This document shows, in pieces, positions 42,901 to 52,023 of a stretch of DNA of 64,000 nucleotides (positions within the stretch are counted from its first letter, which is position 1; each line of letters opens with the position of its first letter). The notes under the pieces were generated by a model, which was not told where the DNA came from, made no database searches, and saw only the letters and a program-made list of their open reading frames with translations. Source of the stretch: Paenibacillus woosongensis (lineage in GTDB: Bacteria; Bacillota; Bacilli; Paenibacillales; Paenibacillaceae); NCBI RefSeq assembly GCF_009725165.1, contig NZ_WNZW01000005.1, forward strand, positions 214,016-278,015, read 5' to 3'. A program made the translations under genes and the position numbers.

Positions 42901-42930
42901 CCCTTGCCTGTAGGCAGGGGGTTATTTTAT
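42901..42930 (+). terminator. Terminator hairpin before the TetR operon
   Basis: CCCTTGCCT-GT-AGGCAGGGGG is followed by TTATTTTATT. Confidence 0.55.
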
Positions 42931-42954
42931 TCAATAATGATCTTGAAATTCATA

Positions 42955-42983
42955 TTTACAAACCAGCGGTCGGTTTGTATAAT
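42955..42983 (+). promoter_or_regulatory. Promoter with overlapping TetR operator
   Basis: -35 TTTACA (42955-42960), a 17-bp spacer and -10 TATAAT (42978-42983). The spacer is occupied by the perfect palindrome TACAAACC-N7-GGTTTGTA (42957-42979), a typical TetR/QacR-family operator. Binding would block RNA polymerase, so the operon is probably autorepressed. Confidence 0.85.
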
Positions 42984-43036
42984 GGCAATAAGCACTTTGG
43001 TAAAAGGTGGATAATAAATAACCTGGAGGATTTACC

Positions 43037-43627
43037 ATGAAAAATGAAGATAGAAGGAAACAAACCATCCGGCAAATCCTTGATTCAACCAAAGAGTTGC
43101 TACGGGAGAAAAACTGCCACACGATTACGATGAAGGATATTATGGAGAAATCGGAATTATCCAAGGGAGCTATTTTCCATTATGTGAAGAACAAAGATGA
43201 AATTTTTGCTTGGGTATTGCAGGATCGGCTCGAAGAAATCAACGAACAATTCATGAAGGAAGTGGAGCAAGGAGAGAAAACGTTTGACGGACCGATGCTG
43301 ACAATAACGAGTAATCTAGCAGCATTGGAGAATGCAAATGAAGTAACCAATAAAGTTCTGATGTATTTGCTTGGCAGGGAAGATGAACCTGCTGTGGCGG
43401 AAGTACTCCACCATTTTTATCAGAGGTCTGTTCATTTAGCGAAACAATGGATTGTAATCGGCCAGCAGCACGGGGTAATTCAAGAATCGGTTGATTCGGA
43501 GAGAACGGCTGAAATGTTTGTTCTGTTATCGTTTGGTCTACGCGTCCGTTCTTCATTCCTAAAGGTTCCGGTTTCTTACACTGCTCAAGATTTATCATCA
43601 TTTATGGCCGCCACTTTGAAAAATTAG
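43037..43627 (+). CDS. TetR family repressor
   Basis: 196 residues. The N-terminal HTH (about 10-55) contains ITMKDIMEKSELSKGAIFHYVKNKDEIF, the TetR signature. The remainder is the helical ligand domain, which ends with a segment like TetR_C_6 proteins. It should repress its own promoter through the palindrome at 42957-42979 and thus the downstream DoxX-like gene, releasing on ligand. GGAGGATTT precedes the ATG. The gap to the DoxX gene is 29 bp. Confidence 0.92.
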   Translation: MKNEDRRKQTIRQILDSTKELLREKNCHTITMKDIMEKSELSKGAIFHYVKNKDEIFAWVLQDRLEEINEQFMKEVEQGEKTFDGPMLTITSNLAALENANEVTNKVLMYLLGREDEPAVAEVLHHFYQRSVHLAKQWIVIGQQHGVIQESVDSERTAEMFVLLSFGLRVRSSFLKVPVSYTAQDLSSFMAATLKN

Positions 43628-43656
43628 TCCTCATTATTATCTAAGGAGGGATTATT

Positions 43657-44106
43657 ATGGCTCCATTCATTGCCCTTGTTGTATCTTTTTTGTTGTTCCG
43701 GATCATCGGTTTGTTTGGTTGGTCCTATTTCGACGATTGGCATACCTCGTTGAGAATAGCCGTGGCTATTATGCTGCTGCTTACGGCTTCCGCTCACTGG
43801 GGAAAAAGGCGGCCTGACCTGATTCGGATGGTCCCTCCTGCTTTTCCAAGGAAAGAATGGATTGTCTCCATAACCGGGTGGCTTGAAATCGCAGGAGCTA
43901 TCGGTATTTTGCTGCCCAAATTCTCACTAGCCGCTTCAATATGTTTGGTTGTGCTCTTAATCGCGATGTTCCCTGCCAATGTATATGCGGCTCGAGAACA
44001 ATTGACGATTGGCGGCAAGCCTGTTCCAAAACTGTTTGTCCGAGTACTGCTTCAGATTGTATTTATCACGGCAATCCTGTTGGCGTCTCCGTTGTTCGGG
44101 AAGTGA
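43657..44106 (+). CDS. DoxX family membrane protein
   Basis: 149 residues with four membrane helices. The central part WGKRRPDLIRMVPPAFPRKEWIVSITGWLEIAGAIGILLP is the DoxX-like (DoxX_2) signature, with a conserved Arg-Pro-Asp and a Gly-rich helix. Function in this family is poorly defined; links to redox or membrane stress are reported. AAGGAGGGATT precedes the ATG. It is co-transcribed with the TetR repressor and ends at the terminator at 44120. Confidence 0.88.
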   Translation: MAPFIALVVSFLLFRIIGLFGWSYFDDWHTSLRIAVAIMLLLTASAHWGKRRPDLIRMVPPAFPRKEWIVSITGWLEIAGAIGILLPKFSLAASICLVVLLIAMFPANVYAAREQLTIGGKPVPKLFVRVLLQIVFITAILLASPLFGK

Positions 44107-44119
44107 AGTTTCACCGTAA

Positions 44120-44168
44120 AATAGCACCGTTGGAGACAGTCAACGGTAACTGCTCTGCCGGTGCTATT
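44120..44168 (+). terminator. Terminator of the TetR-DoxX operon
   Basis: AATAGCACCG pairs with CGGTGCTATT around an internal GACAGT/ACTG stem; the T-rich tail is short. Confidence 0.6.
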
Positions 44169-44246
44169 CATATTAATGTTAAACTTTGTCCCGACGGATT
44201 CTAGAGCTATGATAAATACTATGTATATTCTGAAGCAAGATTCTCT

Positions 44247-45044
44247 TTACACGCGAATATCAATTCCAATATTGTTCTTGCCAGTATCCTGATTTTGCCT
44301 TAGCGTATCAGCCGCATTTACAGGTTGGGCAGATACAGACGCCTCTTTCTGACCATTCGCCTCTTCGGTGACAACTTTCACTTGCTTATCATCCTTCTGG
44401 ATACCCTCTATAGTGTCTTCGATCTTTTCACTTATTTTACGATCCAATTCATAAATTTTCTTATCTATGTCCAGTGCTTGTTCGTTTTTGAATTTATTCA
44501 CTGTGATCTCGAGATTTTTTCTCATTTCTGATTTACCTTCGTCGCCGGCTTCATTGTCGATTTCAAGAATAGCTCTATTCTTTTTTACTTCAAGTCTAAG
44601 ATCGTCCGCTTCTACTTTCAGTGATCTGCGTACACTTGCCATTTTAGTTAATTGGTCATGTAGATTGCTAGCCTGTAAAAGCTTTTCCATCGCTGGGCCT
44701 GATATTTCTTGGTTATTTATGTCTGCTTCGCTTTTTTTATTGGAATTCTCTTTTTGGGGTGAAGCATTTTTGTCATTTTTATTGTTCTCAGCTTTCTCCA
44801 TTCGTTTCTGCATAATTTGAGATTCGAGCAGTTGCAAATCCATGTTTAATAGTTTGATTCTTTCATCTTTTTGTTTAGAGTCTAATTTTTCATCTGATCT
44901 AATACTAGCGATTTTTTCGTTAATAATTCCTTTTTGCTTCATTAGCTGCTCAATTTCCCGATCAATGGGTGACATTATGTTCGTTCTAGACTTTGCAGGC
45001 GCTGTAGATTGCGAGCTGCTTGAAAGGCTTGAGATTTGTGCCAT
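44247..45044 (-). CDS. FlxA-like coiled-coil protein
   Basis: 265 residues, hydrophilic and heptad-rich. SPIDREIEQLMKQKGIINEKI and LLNMDLQLLESQIMQKRM resemble FlxA-like proteins (PF14282), which accompany flagellar or cell-surface genes in Bacillota. The N-terminus is Ser/Thr-rich; no membrane or signal segment is seen. GGGGAAG precedes the ATG. It is convergent with the DoxX gene and divergent from the BIG2 protein at 45263. Function unknown. Confidence 0.7.
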   Translation of the reverse strand: MAQISSLSSSSQSTAPAKSRTNIMSPIDREIEQLMKQKGIINEKIASIRSDEKLDSKQKDERIKLLNMDLQLLESQIMQKRMEKAENNKNDKNASPQKENSNKKSEADINNQEISGPAMEKLLQASNLHDQLTKMASVRRSLKVEADDLRLEVKKNRAILEIDNEAGDEGKSEMRKNLEITVNKFKNEQALDIDKKIYELDRKISEKIEDTIEGIQKDDKQVKVVTEEANGQKEASVSAQPVNAADTLRQNQDTGKNNIGIDIRV

Positions 45045-45262
45045 TTGAACACTTCCCCTATATTATGGTAAATATCTTTATGATTATATTATTATCGGCT
45101 GTTAACCATATAAATATTAATGATTACAAGGGGTTCATACCCGTTTCATGAAGTTTGGCCTAGAAAAATAAGCGTTTCGGGGGATTTTCATTAACTTACT
45201 CCTTTTCAATAATGGAATTGGAATACATTTTCCAAATATTTCATATTGGAGGAGTGCTGCAA

Positions 45263-47044
45263 TTGATCAAGCAATGGTACAAGCCCTTTGTCGTATCCCT
45301 TGCCTTTGTTTTATTGTGGTCGGGATGGGCTGGAAATGGTTACGCAGAGATGTCGGAGGAAGAAGCTATTGTCGAATGGTCGCATTTGTTAAAAGGAAGC
45401 GACCCGGAATCTCCCCGCTTGGGTGGAGAGGCGGTTACGAAGACCTCGGATGGAGGTTACGTTGCCGTCGGTAAACAAGGCTCCTCGCTTTCTGACGGCA
45501 TGAGCGCTGTTGTGCTTAAGGTGAGCGGCAGCGGTGAAATGGTGTGGAGAGAAGAAATCAACTTCCTTCACGAAAAGACAGGATTTTATGCCAGCAATAG
45601 TGGGCTTTCCGTTCTGGAGGCTTCCGATGGAAGCATTCTGGTCGGTGGGGATGTTCGCGATATTGATTACGGAAGGCCACGCTATGATCCTTTTGTTGCC
45701 AAGTTCAGTCCTGACGGTGAGCTCCTGTGGAAGAAGGAATATCGCTTATTGTCCATCTATACGCATTCAGCGGATGTAATCATGGAAACTTCGGATGGGA
45801 ACTTTGTGATCACGGGGAGCGTGTCCTCGAACTTTGATAGAACCCCTGGTTATATGATCAAAATCAACGGGGAAGGTGAAGTGCTGTGGTCGAATACTTA
45901 TCTTATCGGGACATGGGCCGCATTCCGTGACATAGTTGCTCTACCTGATGGTTCGGTCATCGTTGCCGGGAGGATGAGCAGTTCTGAGATCAGTGGCTCT
46001 TTAGCGGTCATTGCGAAAATAAACCGAGGCGGAGAACTAGTATGGGTGAAAAGGAATGAGCACGATCAAATCCACTCGATGATTCCTTCCCGAGATGGGA
46101 ACATGATTTTGACTCGCTATAACAAAGGTGAGAATCGCTACTATCTGCAAACTATAAGTTCCGCGGGAACTGTATTGTCGGACCTGACGCTGGATTCGTT
46201 AACCGGAGAAGCGATTCAGGATCTCATTCATACCCAGCTTCACGATAGCGGCTACCTGTTCGTTGCCAAGCTGAAGACGGGTGGCAGCAAGGAAAACTCC
46301 TTCGGGTACCAAATCATAGTGACGGACGAGAACGGGAGGCCGGTCCAAAAGCACTTTTTCGGAGAACCCTTCTTGTCGCTTGGACGGTACGGGATTTCTG
46401 GGTATGATCAAGGTCTTGTCGTTGCGGGAAGTCTAGATTCAGAAGTTGGACCCAGAATGATGCAGCTGACGAAAATTGCTCTATCCAGTCAGACACCTGC
46501 GGATCCGGAACTGTCACGGATCGAATTTCAACCGAATCAGCTTAAGCTAGCCGCAGGGCAAACGGCACCCAGCGTCGTTAATGCCGTATATAAGGACGCT
46601 ACGGTGACGGATGTGACGTATTCTGCGGTATACGAATCGCTGGATCCAAATATCGCGAGCATCGACCAGTTCGGAAATATTACAGGCATTAGCCCCGGAA
46701 CGACGCGGATTACGGCTACCTATGAGGGGATGCAGGCAAGCATGTCCGTTGAAGTGACGGGTGAGCAGCCAGGCCCCGGTTACTTTTTCCTCGATTCGGA
46801 CGAGTATTCCTTGTCGGTGGGAACTGAGCTTGACGTGGCCGCCTATTTTACGGATGAATCGGGCCTAACTTCCCTGGTTACAAAGGAGACCGTATTTACC
46901 GTGGATGACCCCAATATCGTCTCTTTGGATGAGGCTGGAAACATCCGCGGAATAAGTCCAGGAATAACCTATATCACGGCAGTTTATAACGGAATGACGT
47001 ACAGAGCCAGCGTGTGGGTGGTTCGTCCTTATCAAGCGATTTAG
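45263..47044 (+). CDS. Secreted repeat protein with BIG2 domains, shorter paralogue
   Basis: 593 residues, secreted (MIKQWYKPFVVSLAFVLLWSGWAGNGYAEM). One propeller-like half with TSDGGYVAVGK, SDGNFVITGS and similar repeats is followed by two BIG2 domains (IDQFGNITGISPGTTRITATYEG and LDEAGNIRGISPGITYITAVYNG). It ends TYRASVWVVRPYQAI, close to the end of the 33686 protein (TYRAFVQVVRASVPK). TTG 45263 has GGAGGAG upstream. It probably sits at the cell surface; the binding partner is unknown. Confidence 0.75.
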   Translation: MIKQWYKPFVVSLAFVLLWSGWAGNGYAEMSEEEAIVEWSHLLKGSDPESPRLGGEAVTKTSDGGYVAVGKQGSSLSDGMSAVVLKVSGSGEMVWREEINFLHEKTGFYASNSGLSVLEASDGSILVGGDVRDIDYGRPRYDPFVAKFSPDGELLWKKEYRLLSIYTHSADVIMETSDGNFVITGSVSSNFDRTPGYMIKINGEGEVLWSNTYLIGTWAAFRDIVALPDGSVIVAGRMSSSEISGSLAVIAKINRGGELVWVKRNEHDQIHSMIPSRDGNMILTRYNKGENRYYLQTISSAGTVLSDLTLDSLTGEAIQDLIHTQLHDSGYLFVAKLKTGGSKENSFGYQIIVTDENGRPVQKHFFGEPFLSLGRYGISGYDQGLVVAGSLDSEVGPRMMQLTKIALSSQTPADPELSRIEFQPNQLKLAAGQTAPSVVNAVYKDATVTDVTYSAVYESLDPNIASIDQFGNITGISPGTTRITATYEGMQASMSVEVTGEQPGPGYFFLDSDEYSLSVGTELDVAAYFTDESGLTSLVTKETVFTVDDPNIVSLDEAGNIRGISPGITYITAVYNGMTYRASVWVVRPYQAI

Positions 47045-47061
47045 TGTGGGATAATCCTTCT

Positions 47062-47102
47062 TAAGGATGTCTTGAAGCAGAAGCTTCAGACATCCTTATT
47101 TG
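47062..47102 (+). terminator. Rho-independent terminator
   Basis: TAAGGATGTCT-TGAAGC pairs with GCTTCA-GACATCCTTA and is followed by TTTG, 17 bp after the preceding stop. Confidence 0.8.
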
Positions 47103-47206
47103 TCTTGCGCCGGTTCCATCCTCTCAGCCAATTTGGTATGATTTTACTATATACATAGTAGGTTTGATGTTCTCTTCATTAATACATAAAGGAAGGACTG
47201 AACGGA

Positions 47207-47887
47207 TTGAATTACAAATTTTGTTCATCATGCGGGAGGCGGCTAAATGCATCGGCTCAATTTTGTGAGCACTGTGGAATGAAGCTTGTTCCGCAGGCTG
47301 TAGGGCAGGTACCACCGCCGCCGCCACGAGTGCCAGCATCAGGGCCACCGCCAGTACCACGAATGCCAGGGGCACCTCCCGTACCGTCATCAACACGATC
47401 CTACATGCCACCGCCGCCACCCTATGGTACATACCAGCAATCCAGCGAGGATGAGCTGACTCATCTTTTACGATTACATATAAAAAAAGATAAATATTTT
47501 GAAAAAGTGATGAGGAAATCGAAATGGAACTGGCCTATGTTCCTGTTCGGTCCCATTTGGTTGGGTTATCGAAAAATGTATGCGGAATGTGCAATTTATA
47601 TTGGAGTATTATCCCTGATGTCCATATTTTTAATGCTGCTAGGTTCAGAGTCGAGTGGTGGATTTGCAGGAATGGGTATTGGGATGGCGATTTTGGCTAA
47701 TCAAATGTATTATAAAAAATCTAAAAAAACGATTGATAAGATCATGCAATATCATAGTGACCCTGAAGTACGTCGTAATCTAGCTATCCAAAAAGGCGGG
47801 ACCTCAGGATGGGGAATTGTGTATGCCATTGTAATTTTTATTGTAACCGCTGCTATTGAATTCATTATTGAGGACGCATTATTGTAG
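47207..47887 (+). CDS. Zinc-ribbon membrane protein with DUF2628-like domain
   Basis: 226 residues. A zinc ribbon FCSSCGRRLNASAQFCEHCG (two CxxC) begins the protein, then a Pro-rich linker (about 37-75). KWNWPMFLFGPIWLGYRKMY is the DUF2628 signature, with two or three membrane helices after it. Such proteins are common small membrane proteins of unknown role. TTG 47207 has GGAAGGAC upstream. It is convergent with the GMC oxidoreductase. Confidence 0.8.
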   Translation: MNYKFCSSCGRRLNASAQFCEHCGMKLVPQAVGQVPPPPPRVPASGPPPVPRMPGAPPVPSSTRSYMPPPPPYGTYQQSSEDELTHLLRLHIKKDKYFEKVMRKSKWNWPMFLFGPIWLGYRKMYAECAIYIGVLSLMSIFLMLLGSESSGGFAGMGIGMAILANQMYYKKSKKTIDKIMQYHSDPEVRRNLAIQKGGTSGWGIVYAIVIFIVTAAIEFIIEDALL

Positions 47888-47929
47888 GATCTCGATATGG
47901 AAGGTAGATTTTATATACCTAGCCTATAA

Positions 47930-49528
47930 TTACTCTTCGTCCCGATCCGCAATTCTAGAACGATTGCGCAGCCGATTAGCAATCGTATATCCGATAAGGA
48001 ACGCAGCGGCAGAAGTATTGCCGTCCACCGTAAATGGATTGAGGGAGGCGTCGGCGACGATTAGATCTTTCACCCCGTACACATTTCCTAGACGATCAAC
48101 GACTCCGCCCTTGTTTCTTGGGGCCATCCGAAGGAAGCTTTGCTGGTGATGATTATGATCGAAGTTTTCCTTAATAAACTGTTCTAGCTGCAAATCATCA
48201 TCTATAACATTCAAACTCGGTGTTACGAGACGGATAGAAGGATCGATGCTTGCCAGTTCGGCTGCAATTTTTTTGATATATATTTTATAAATATTTTTAA
48301 CTGCTTCCATGTCTCTTGGATCTGACAGAAATCCTTCATCAGCCAACACAATGTTTAGCGGATCCTTATTTTGAATGGTAATGGATCCCCGGCTCTTGGG
48401 CCGCAAATATAGAATCGCGATGGTTAACATGCCATCCGAACCGATTCCAATCAGTTGTACGGCTCTACGGTCAGGTTTTGTTCCAGTGGGGTCAGGCAAG
48501 AAGGCTCCTCCTGTGTATAGCGCATCCGGATCATTGGAAGGCAGTGCAGCATCATCGGGGTTCGTTGTAAACACAGCGGAGTTTAATGTGTGATTTTTTA
48601 ATCTTTGGCCTACGTTCGGATTATGAACAATGACAGGTATTCCCGCTGCTTTTAGAGATTTGGCCGGTCCTATTCCCGATAGCATTAACAATTGGGCACT
48701 ATTGATTCCTGCTGAAATGATCACTTTTTTTCGCGAAAATACTTTAATGAACTTCCCTTCTTTTAATAACTCTACGCCTATAGCCCGTTTGCGGTCAAAA
48801 AGCACGCGAAGGGCTGTTGTCTTATAGTAAACGGTTAGTTTGCGTCCATTCTTGCCTCGGCCAGAGGATGTCACGATATCGGAGGACAGAAAAGCGGTTG
48901 ACGAGCTTTCCCGGTCTCCATTTGGCTTTTGATACAATTGCCAGCGGGTGAATGGACCGAGTGGAGTATCAGGATCATTGTAGTCAAGAATGCTAGGAAA
49001 TCCGGTGGCTTGCTCAATGGCGAGGGCGAGCTTATCCGCCAGGGGCGTTGGTTCCGAAGGCGCTTGCCTGATGTCTATTCTTCCGTGAAACCCGCGCGCC
49101 CTAACGTTATCGGTTTCACCATTATAATTTTCTAGTCGTTTAAATCGACGAATGGCTTTATCCGGGGACCAAATGGGGCCGAGTAACTGTTCCCACTCTC
49201 TAAGCACCGCTGTGGTTGGACGCACATACTGCTCACCGTTAATGGAAGATCCGCCGCCGGAGAGGCGGCCGGTTGTCCATTCAAAAGATCGATCATCCAG
49301 GTTCTCTTGCGGGACGCCTTCTCCTTGCCAGAAGTAATTGGGGAAAAAGTTCTCCTCCAGTTCCAGGGCAAAGCTTGAGTCCATAATGGGTTTGTCTTTA
49401 TCATGATTTTCGCCCGCCTCGATGACGAGTACTGAAGTTTTCTTATCATCTGTCAGCGTTTTGGCAATGACTGCGCCTGCTGGTCCCGTACCTATAACGA
49501 TATAATCAAAAGATGATTTCCCTTTCAT
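47930..49528 (-). CDS. GMC family FAD-dependent oxidoreductase
   Basis: 532 residues. The FAD motif is DYIVIGTGPAGAVIAKTL, and TTGRLSGGGSSINGEQYVRP is the GMC signature 1 region. SAGINSAQLLMLSGIGPA is signature 2. Near the C-terminus, RMAPRNKGGVVDRLGNVYGVKDLIVADASLNPFTVDGNTSAA carries the second FAD part; the HxxP...N/H catalytic pair is partly visible as PFTVDGNT. It oxidises an alcohol or sugar. AAAGGAGTG precedes the ATG. It is isolated, with no cytochrome or partner. Confidence 0.9.
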   Translation of the reverse strand: MKGKSSFDYIVIGTGPAGAVIAKTLTDDKKTSVLVIEAGENHDKDKPIMDSSFALELEENFFPNYFWQGEGVPQENLDDRSFEWTTGRLSGGGSSINGEQYVRPTTAVLREWEQLLGPIWSPDKAIRRFKRLENYNGETDNVRARGFHGRIDIRQAPSEPTPLADKLALAIEQATGFPSILDYNDPDTPLGPFTRWQLYQKPNGDRESSSTAFLSSDIVTSSGRGKNGRKLTVYYKTTALRVLFDRKRAIGVELLKEGKFIKVFSRKKVIISAGINSAQLLMLSGIGPAKSLKAAGIPVIVHNPNVGQRLKNHTLNSAVFTTNPDDAALPSNDPDALYTGGAFLPDPTGTKPDRRAVQLIGIGSDGMLTIAILYLRPKSRGSITIQNKDPLNIVLADEGFLSDPRDMEAVKNIYKIYIKKIAAELASIDPSIRLVTPSLNVIDDDLQLEQFIKENFDHNHHQQSFLRMAPRNKGGVVDRLGNVYGVKDLIVADASLNPFTVDGNTSAAAFLIGYTIANRLRNRSRIADRDEE

Positions 49529-49697
49529 CGGAGCACTCCTTTTTATAATAGACTACTGTAGAGTATTGCGTTGTTCGATGCTGTGTGCCAGTCTATTCCG
49601 GAAATGCCTTAGATGCATCATGAATTATCGTGAAGGTTAAACGACCGGCTCATGGGTGGTCTCAAAGTTTTATAAAAAACACAAGTAGGAGAGTAGA

Positions 49698-50075
49698 ATG
49701 GATAAAGCGATTTTTCTTACTATTATTTTCGTTATAGTTTATATTGTGGTAGCTTCGATTCTGAATGCATTAGCTGGTGGAAGCATGCTTAAGTTATTTA
49801 ATTGGTCTATAAGAATGTTTTACTTTTTAATACCAATAAGTTTTTTTCTCACTCTATACATTCTATTGAATTCAGATAGATCATTTAATTTTTTGTTGGT
49901 GCTCGTTAATTTAGCAATTTTATTGGTTTTGTTATTAGGTCGGGGGAGATTAAAGAAAATGGAACCGATGAAATCATATATAGAAAAAAGAATTATGATG
50001 CTTATTGTAATATGTCTAGTTGGTTTTCCATTTTTACATATTTACTTGTTTATAGAAGTGTTCAAAGGGCTATGA
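49698..50075 (+). CDS. Small membrane protein
   Basis: 125 residues with four membrane helices (about 5-24, 38-57, 62-81 and 98-120). It has the composition of a small integral membrane protein but no recognised motif. GTAGGAGAG precedes the ATG. It is divergent from the GMC gene and followed by a D-type hairpin. Confidence 0.6.
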   Translation: MDKAIFLTIIFVIVYIVVASILNALAGGSMLKLFNWSIRMFYFLIPISFFLTLYILLNSDRSFNFLLVLVNLAILLVLLLGRGRLKKMEPMKSYIEKRIMMLIVICLVGFPFLHIYLFIEVFKGL

Positions 50076-50126
50076 AGTTGGGTATACTCGGGTATTCGAT
50101 GTATAATAATGGAATATATTTAGAAA

Positions 50127-50173
50127 AAAATGACCTGGATTAAAGTAGAAACTATCTAAGGCTGGGTCATTTT
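50127..50173. repeat. D-type dispersed hairpin
   Basis: AAAATGACCTGG pairs with GGCTGGGTCATTTT around a TATCTAAGG/AAAGTAG centre. It belongs to the family also seen at 23281, 26858, 51957, 54123 and 57234, and probably terminates the preceding gene. Confidence 0.65.
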
Positions 50174-50194
50174 GTGAAAGGTGCCTGCACTGAT

Positions 50195-50743
50195 ATGAAT
50201 GATATCGCTAATTACTTGGACAACGTACCTGCATTGAAAAAGCCTATCCACTGGAAACAAGTGTCTAGCCAATTCAAGCTTGGCAAGGATTTCAATGAGG
50301 CTTTGGTGAGCAATATAAGCATGATTCCGTTTATAGGATCAAAGTGTGTGGTCATGCAATTGGATGATGGCCGATGGGAGCTGCCGGGCGGAACGATGGA
50401 ACCTGGGGAGAGCTATTTCGAGTGTTTAAGAAGGGAAATGCTTGAGGAGTTAGGTGCGGAGATAAGCAACTTTGAAGTGTTTGGGCACTTCTATTGCTAT
50501 TCCAGTGCAGAGGAGCCATATCGGCCGCATATCCCTCATCCCAATTTTATTAGATTGATGGTCCTGGGAGAAGTAAGGATCGTCTCGGAGCCGCTGAATC
50601 CGGCTGACGGCGAGATGGTTGTCTCCGTGGAAGCGGTTAGTATAGACGATGCGGTTAGAAGGTTCGAATCGATCGGTCGATTCGACATCGCTGATCTGTA
50701 CAGGCTTGCTTATAGCATAAAAACCGGTTTGGGAGAGAACTGA
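50195..50743 (+). CDS. Nudix hydrolase
   Basis: 182 residues. The nudix box is complete: GGTMEPGESYFECLRREMLEELGAE. The upstream strand VVMQLDDGRWELPGG is the usual entry. It hydrolyses a nucleoside-diphosphate derivative, substrate unknown. GTG 50174 is in frame, but ATG 50195 has AAAGGTG and a typical start. The next gene (DUF1835) begins 1 bp after the stop, so they are co-expressed. Confidence 0.88.
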   Translation: MNDIANYLDNVPALKKPIHWKQVSSQFKLGKDFNEALVSNISMIPFIGSKCVVMQLDDGRWELPGGTMEPGESYFECLRREMLEELGAEISNFEVFGHFYCYSSAEEPYRPHIPHPNFIRLMVLGEVRIVSEPLNPADGEMVVSVEAVSIDDAVRRFESIGRFDIADLYRLAYSIKTGLGEN

Positions 50744-50744
50744 A

Positions 50745-51794
50745 ATGGAAGATCTACAATCTATTAAGAAGGCAATAGATTCCCTGGGACACGCAGAACT
50801 GCGGTCGTATTTGGGTTTTATACTTGTGGAAATCAAGCGGCTGCGGGATCAGGGCGAGCCTGGTGAAGATTCGATCACGAAGCTGCTTGAGCTTTATGAT
50901 GGATTGATGGGGCTTCAGCAGCAAAGAGGCTTCTGGGATCCTGTTCCGACTTGCACCCATGTTCATATCGTGATCGGTGATTCTTTTGCGGGAAGTATGA
51001 AATACGCGCTGAAAGAGCTCGGTTGGGCAGAGACGCATAAGGTAATTACCTTGAGGGAGAATTACGCCATTGGTCCTTTGGGCGAGCTGGACTCCCCGGA
51101 AGGCAGGGCGGCCCGCCGTGAATGGTTCCGGGATCATATAACGGACTCTTTTGAGGACGATGTGGAAGTTGAAGAAGAGTACGGCATGCTTGTAGACAAG
51201 CTGACGCGTATTCCTGAACCAGCGAAAATCATTGTCTGGACCAGCAGCAACGCCTGCGAGCAGGCAGGAATGCGGCATGTGATTCATCTGCTGCAGAACA
51301 AACGCAATACGTTAACGGTGTGCAACGCTTGCGCAATTTGTGAAGAGCTCTATAACCGGCCAGATGCCAGAATGGATTACAGGCACTCGGGGGAAGTCCC
51401 GTCTGACAAGCTCCAGGAAGCACTCCGCCGCATCGAAGAATGCAGCCCACTGAGCCACGCTGATCTGATGCGATTAGTGCAGGAATGGCAGGCAATCTCG
51501 GAGCAAACCGCGACCCTGCGTATTTGGCGGGGAGGTTCAGTGCTCGGAGTACCTGCGGATTACTATGATTCATATCTGCTGGACAAGCTGGACAAGCTAA
51601 AGCCGCCCGCCGGTGATCATGGTTTTGTGAAAGCAGCCCGCCTGATCGGAGAGGCGATAGGTTATTGCGAGCAATATGTGGGGGACTCGTATTTCGAATA
51701 TCGTTTGAGAGAGCTGATTTATAACGGCACCCTTGAAATTAAAGGGCTCCCTGCAGCGATGAGATTCTATAGCGTCCGGCGCAAACATGGCTAA
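50745..51794 (+). CDS. DUF1835 domain protein
   Basis: 349 residues, soluble. HVHIVIGDSFAGSMKYAL begins the DUF1835 domain, which continues ENYAIGPLGELDSPEGRAARREWF and IIVWTSSNACEQAGMRHVIHLL. The C-terminal 100 residues resemble DUF3658. The family's function is unknown. The gene follows the nudix gene with 1 bp between stop and start. Confidence 0.75.
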   Translation: MEDLQSIKKAIDSLGHAELRSYLGFILVEIKRLRDQGEPGEDSITKLLELYDGLMGLQQQRGFWDPVPTCTHVHIVIGDSFAGSMKYALKELGWAETHKVITLRENYAIGPLGELDSPEGRAARREWFRDHITDSFEDDVEVEEEYGMLVDKLTRIPEPAKIIVWTSSNACEQAGMRHVIHLLQNKRNTLTVCNACAICEELYNRPDARMDYRHSGEVPSDKLQEALRRIEECSPLSHADLMRLVQEWQAISEQTATLRIWRGGSVLGVPADYYDSYLLDKLDKLKPPAGDHGFVKAARLIGEAIGYCEQYVGDSYFEYRLRELIYNGTLEIKGLPAAMRFYSVRRKHG

Positions 51795-51956
51795 CCCATA
51801 TAAAGAACGCCAAATCGGCAATTTGATGGGTTAGGGCATGGCTTTTTTAACTATGGGAACTATGATAATCAACCCTATCAAAGAACACTGCTGGATACAG
51901 AAGAATTTCTAAGAGAAATTAACTTTTTGTGCTAACTGAGGCAAAGTGAAAAAGAC

Positions 51957-51991
51957 GGCCCGATCCTAGATAAGCAATCTAAGGCCGGGCC
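51957..51991. repeat. D-type dispersed hairpin
   Basis: GGCCCGATCCTAGATA pairs with AATCTAAGGCCGGGCC around AGC. It lies between two convergent genes, where it may terminate both. Confidence 0.7.
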
Positions 51992-52023
51992 TTGTTATAT
52001 CCGGGCTTATAGGGTTAAAAATC

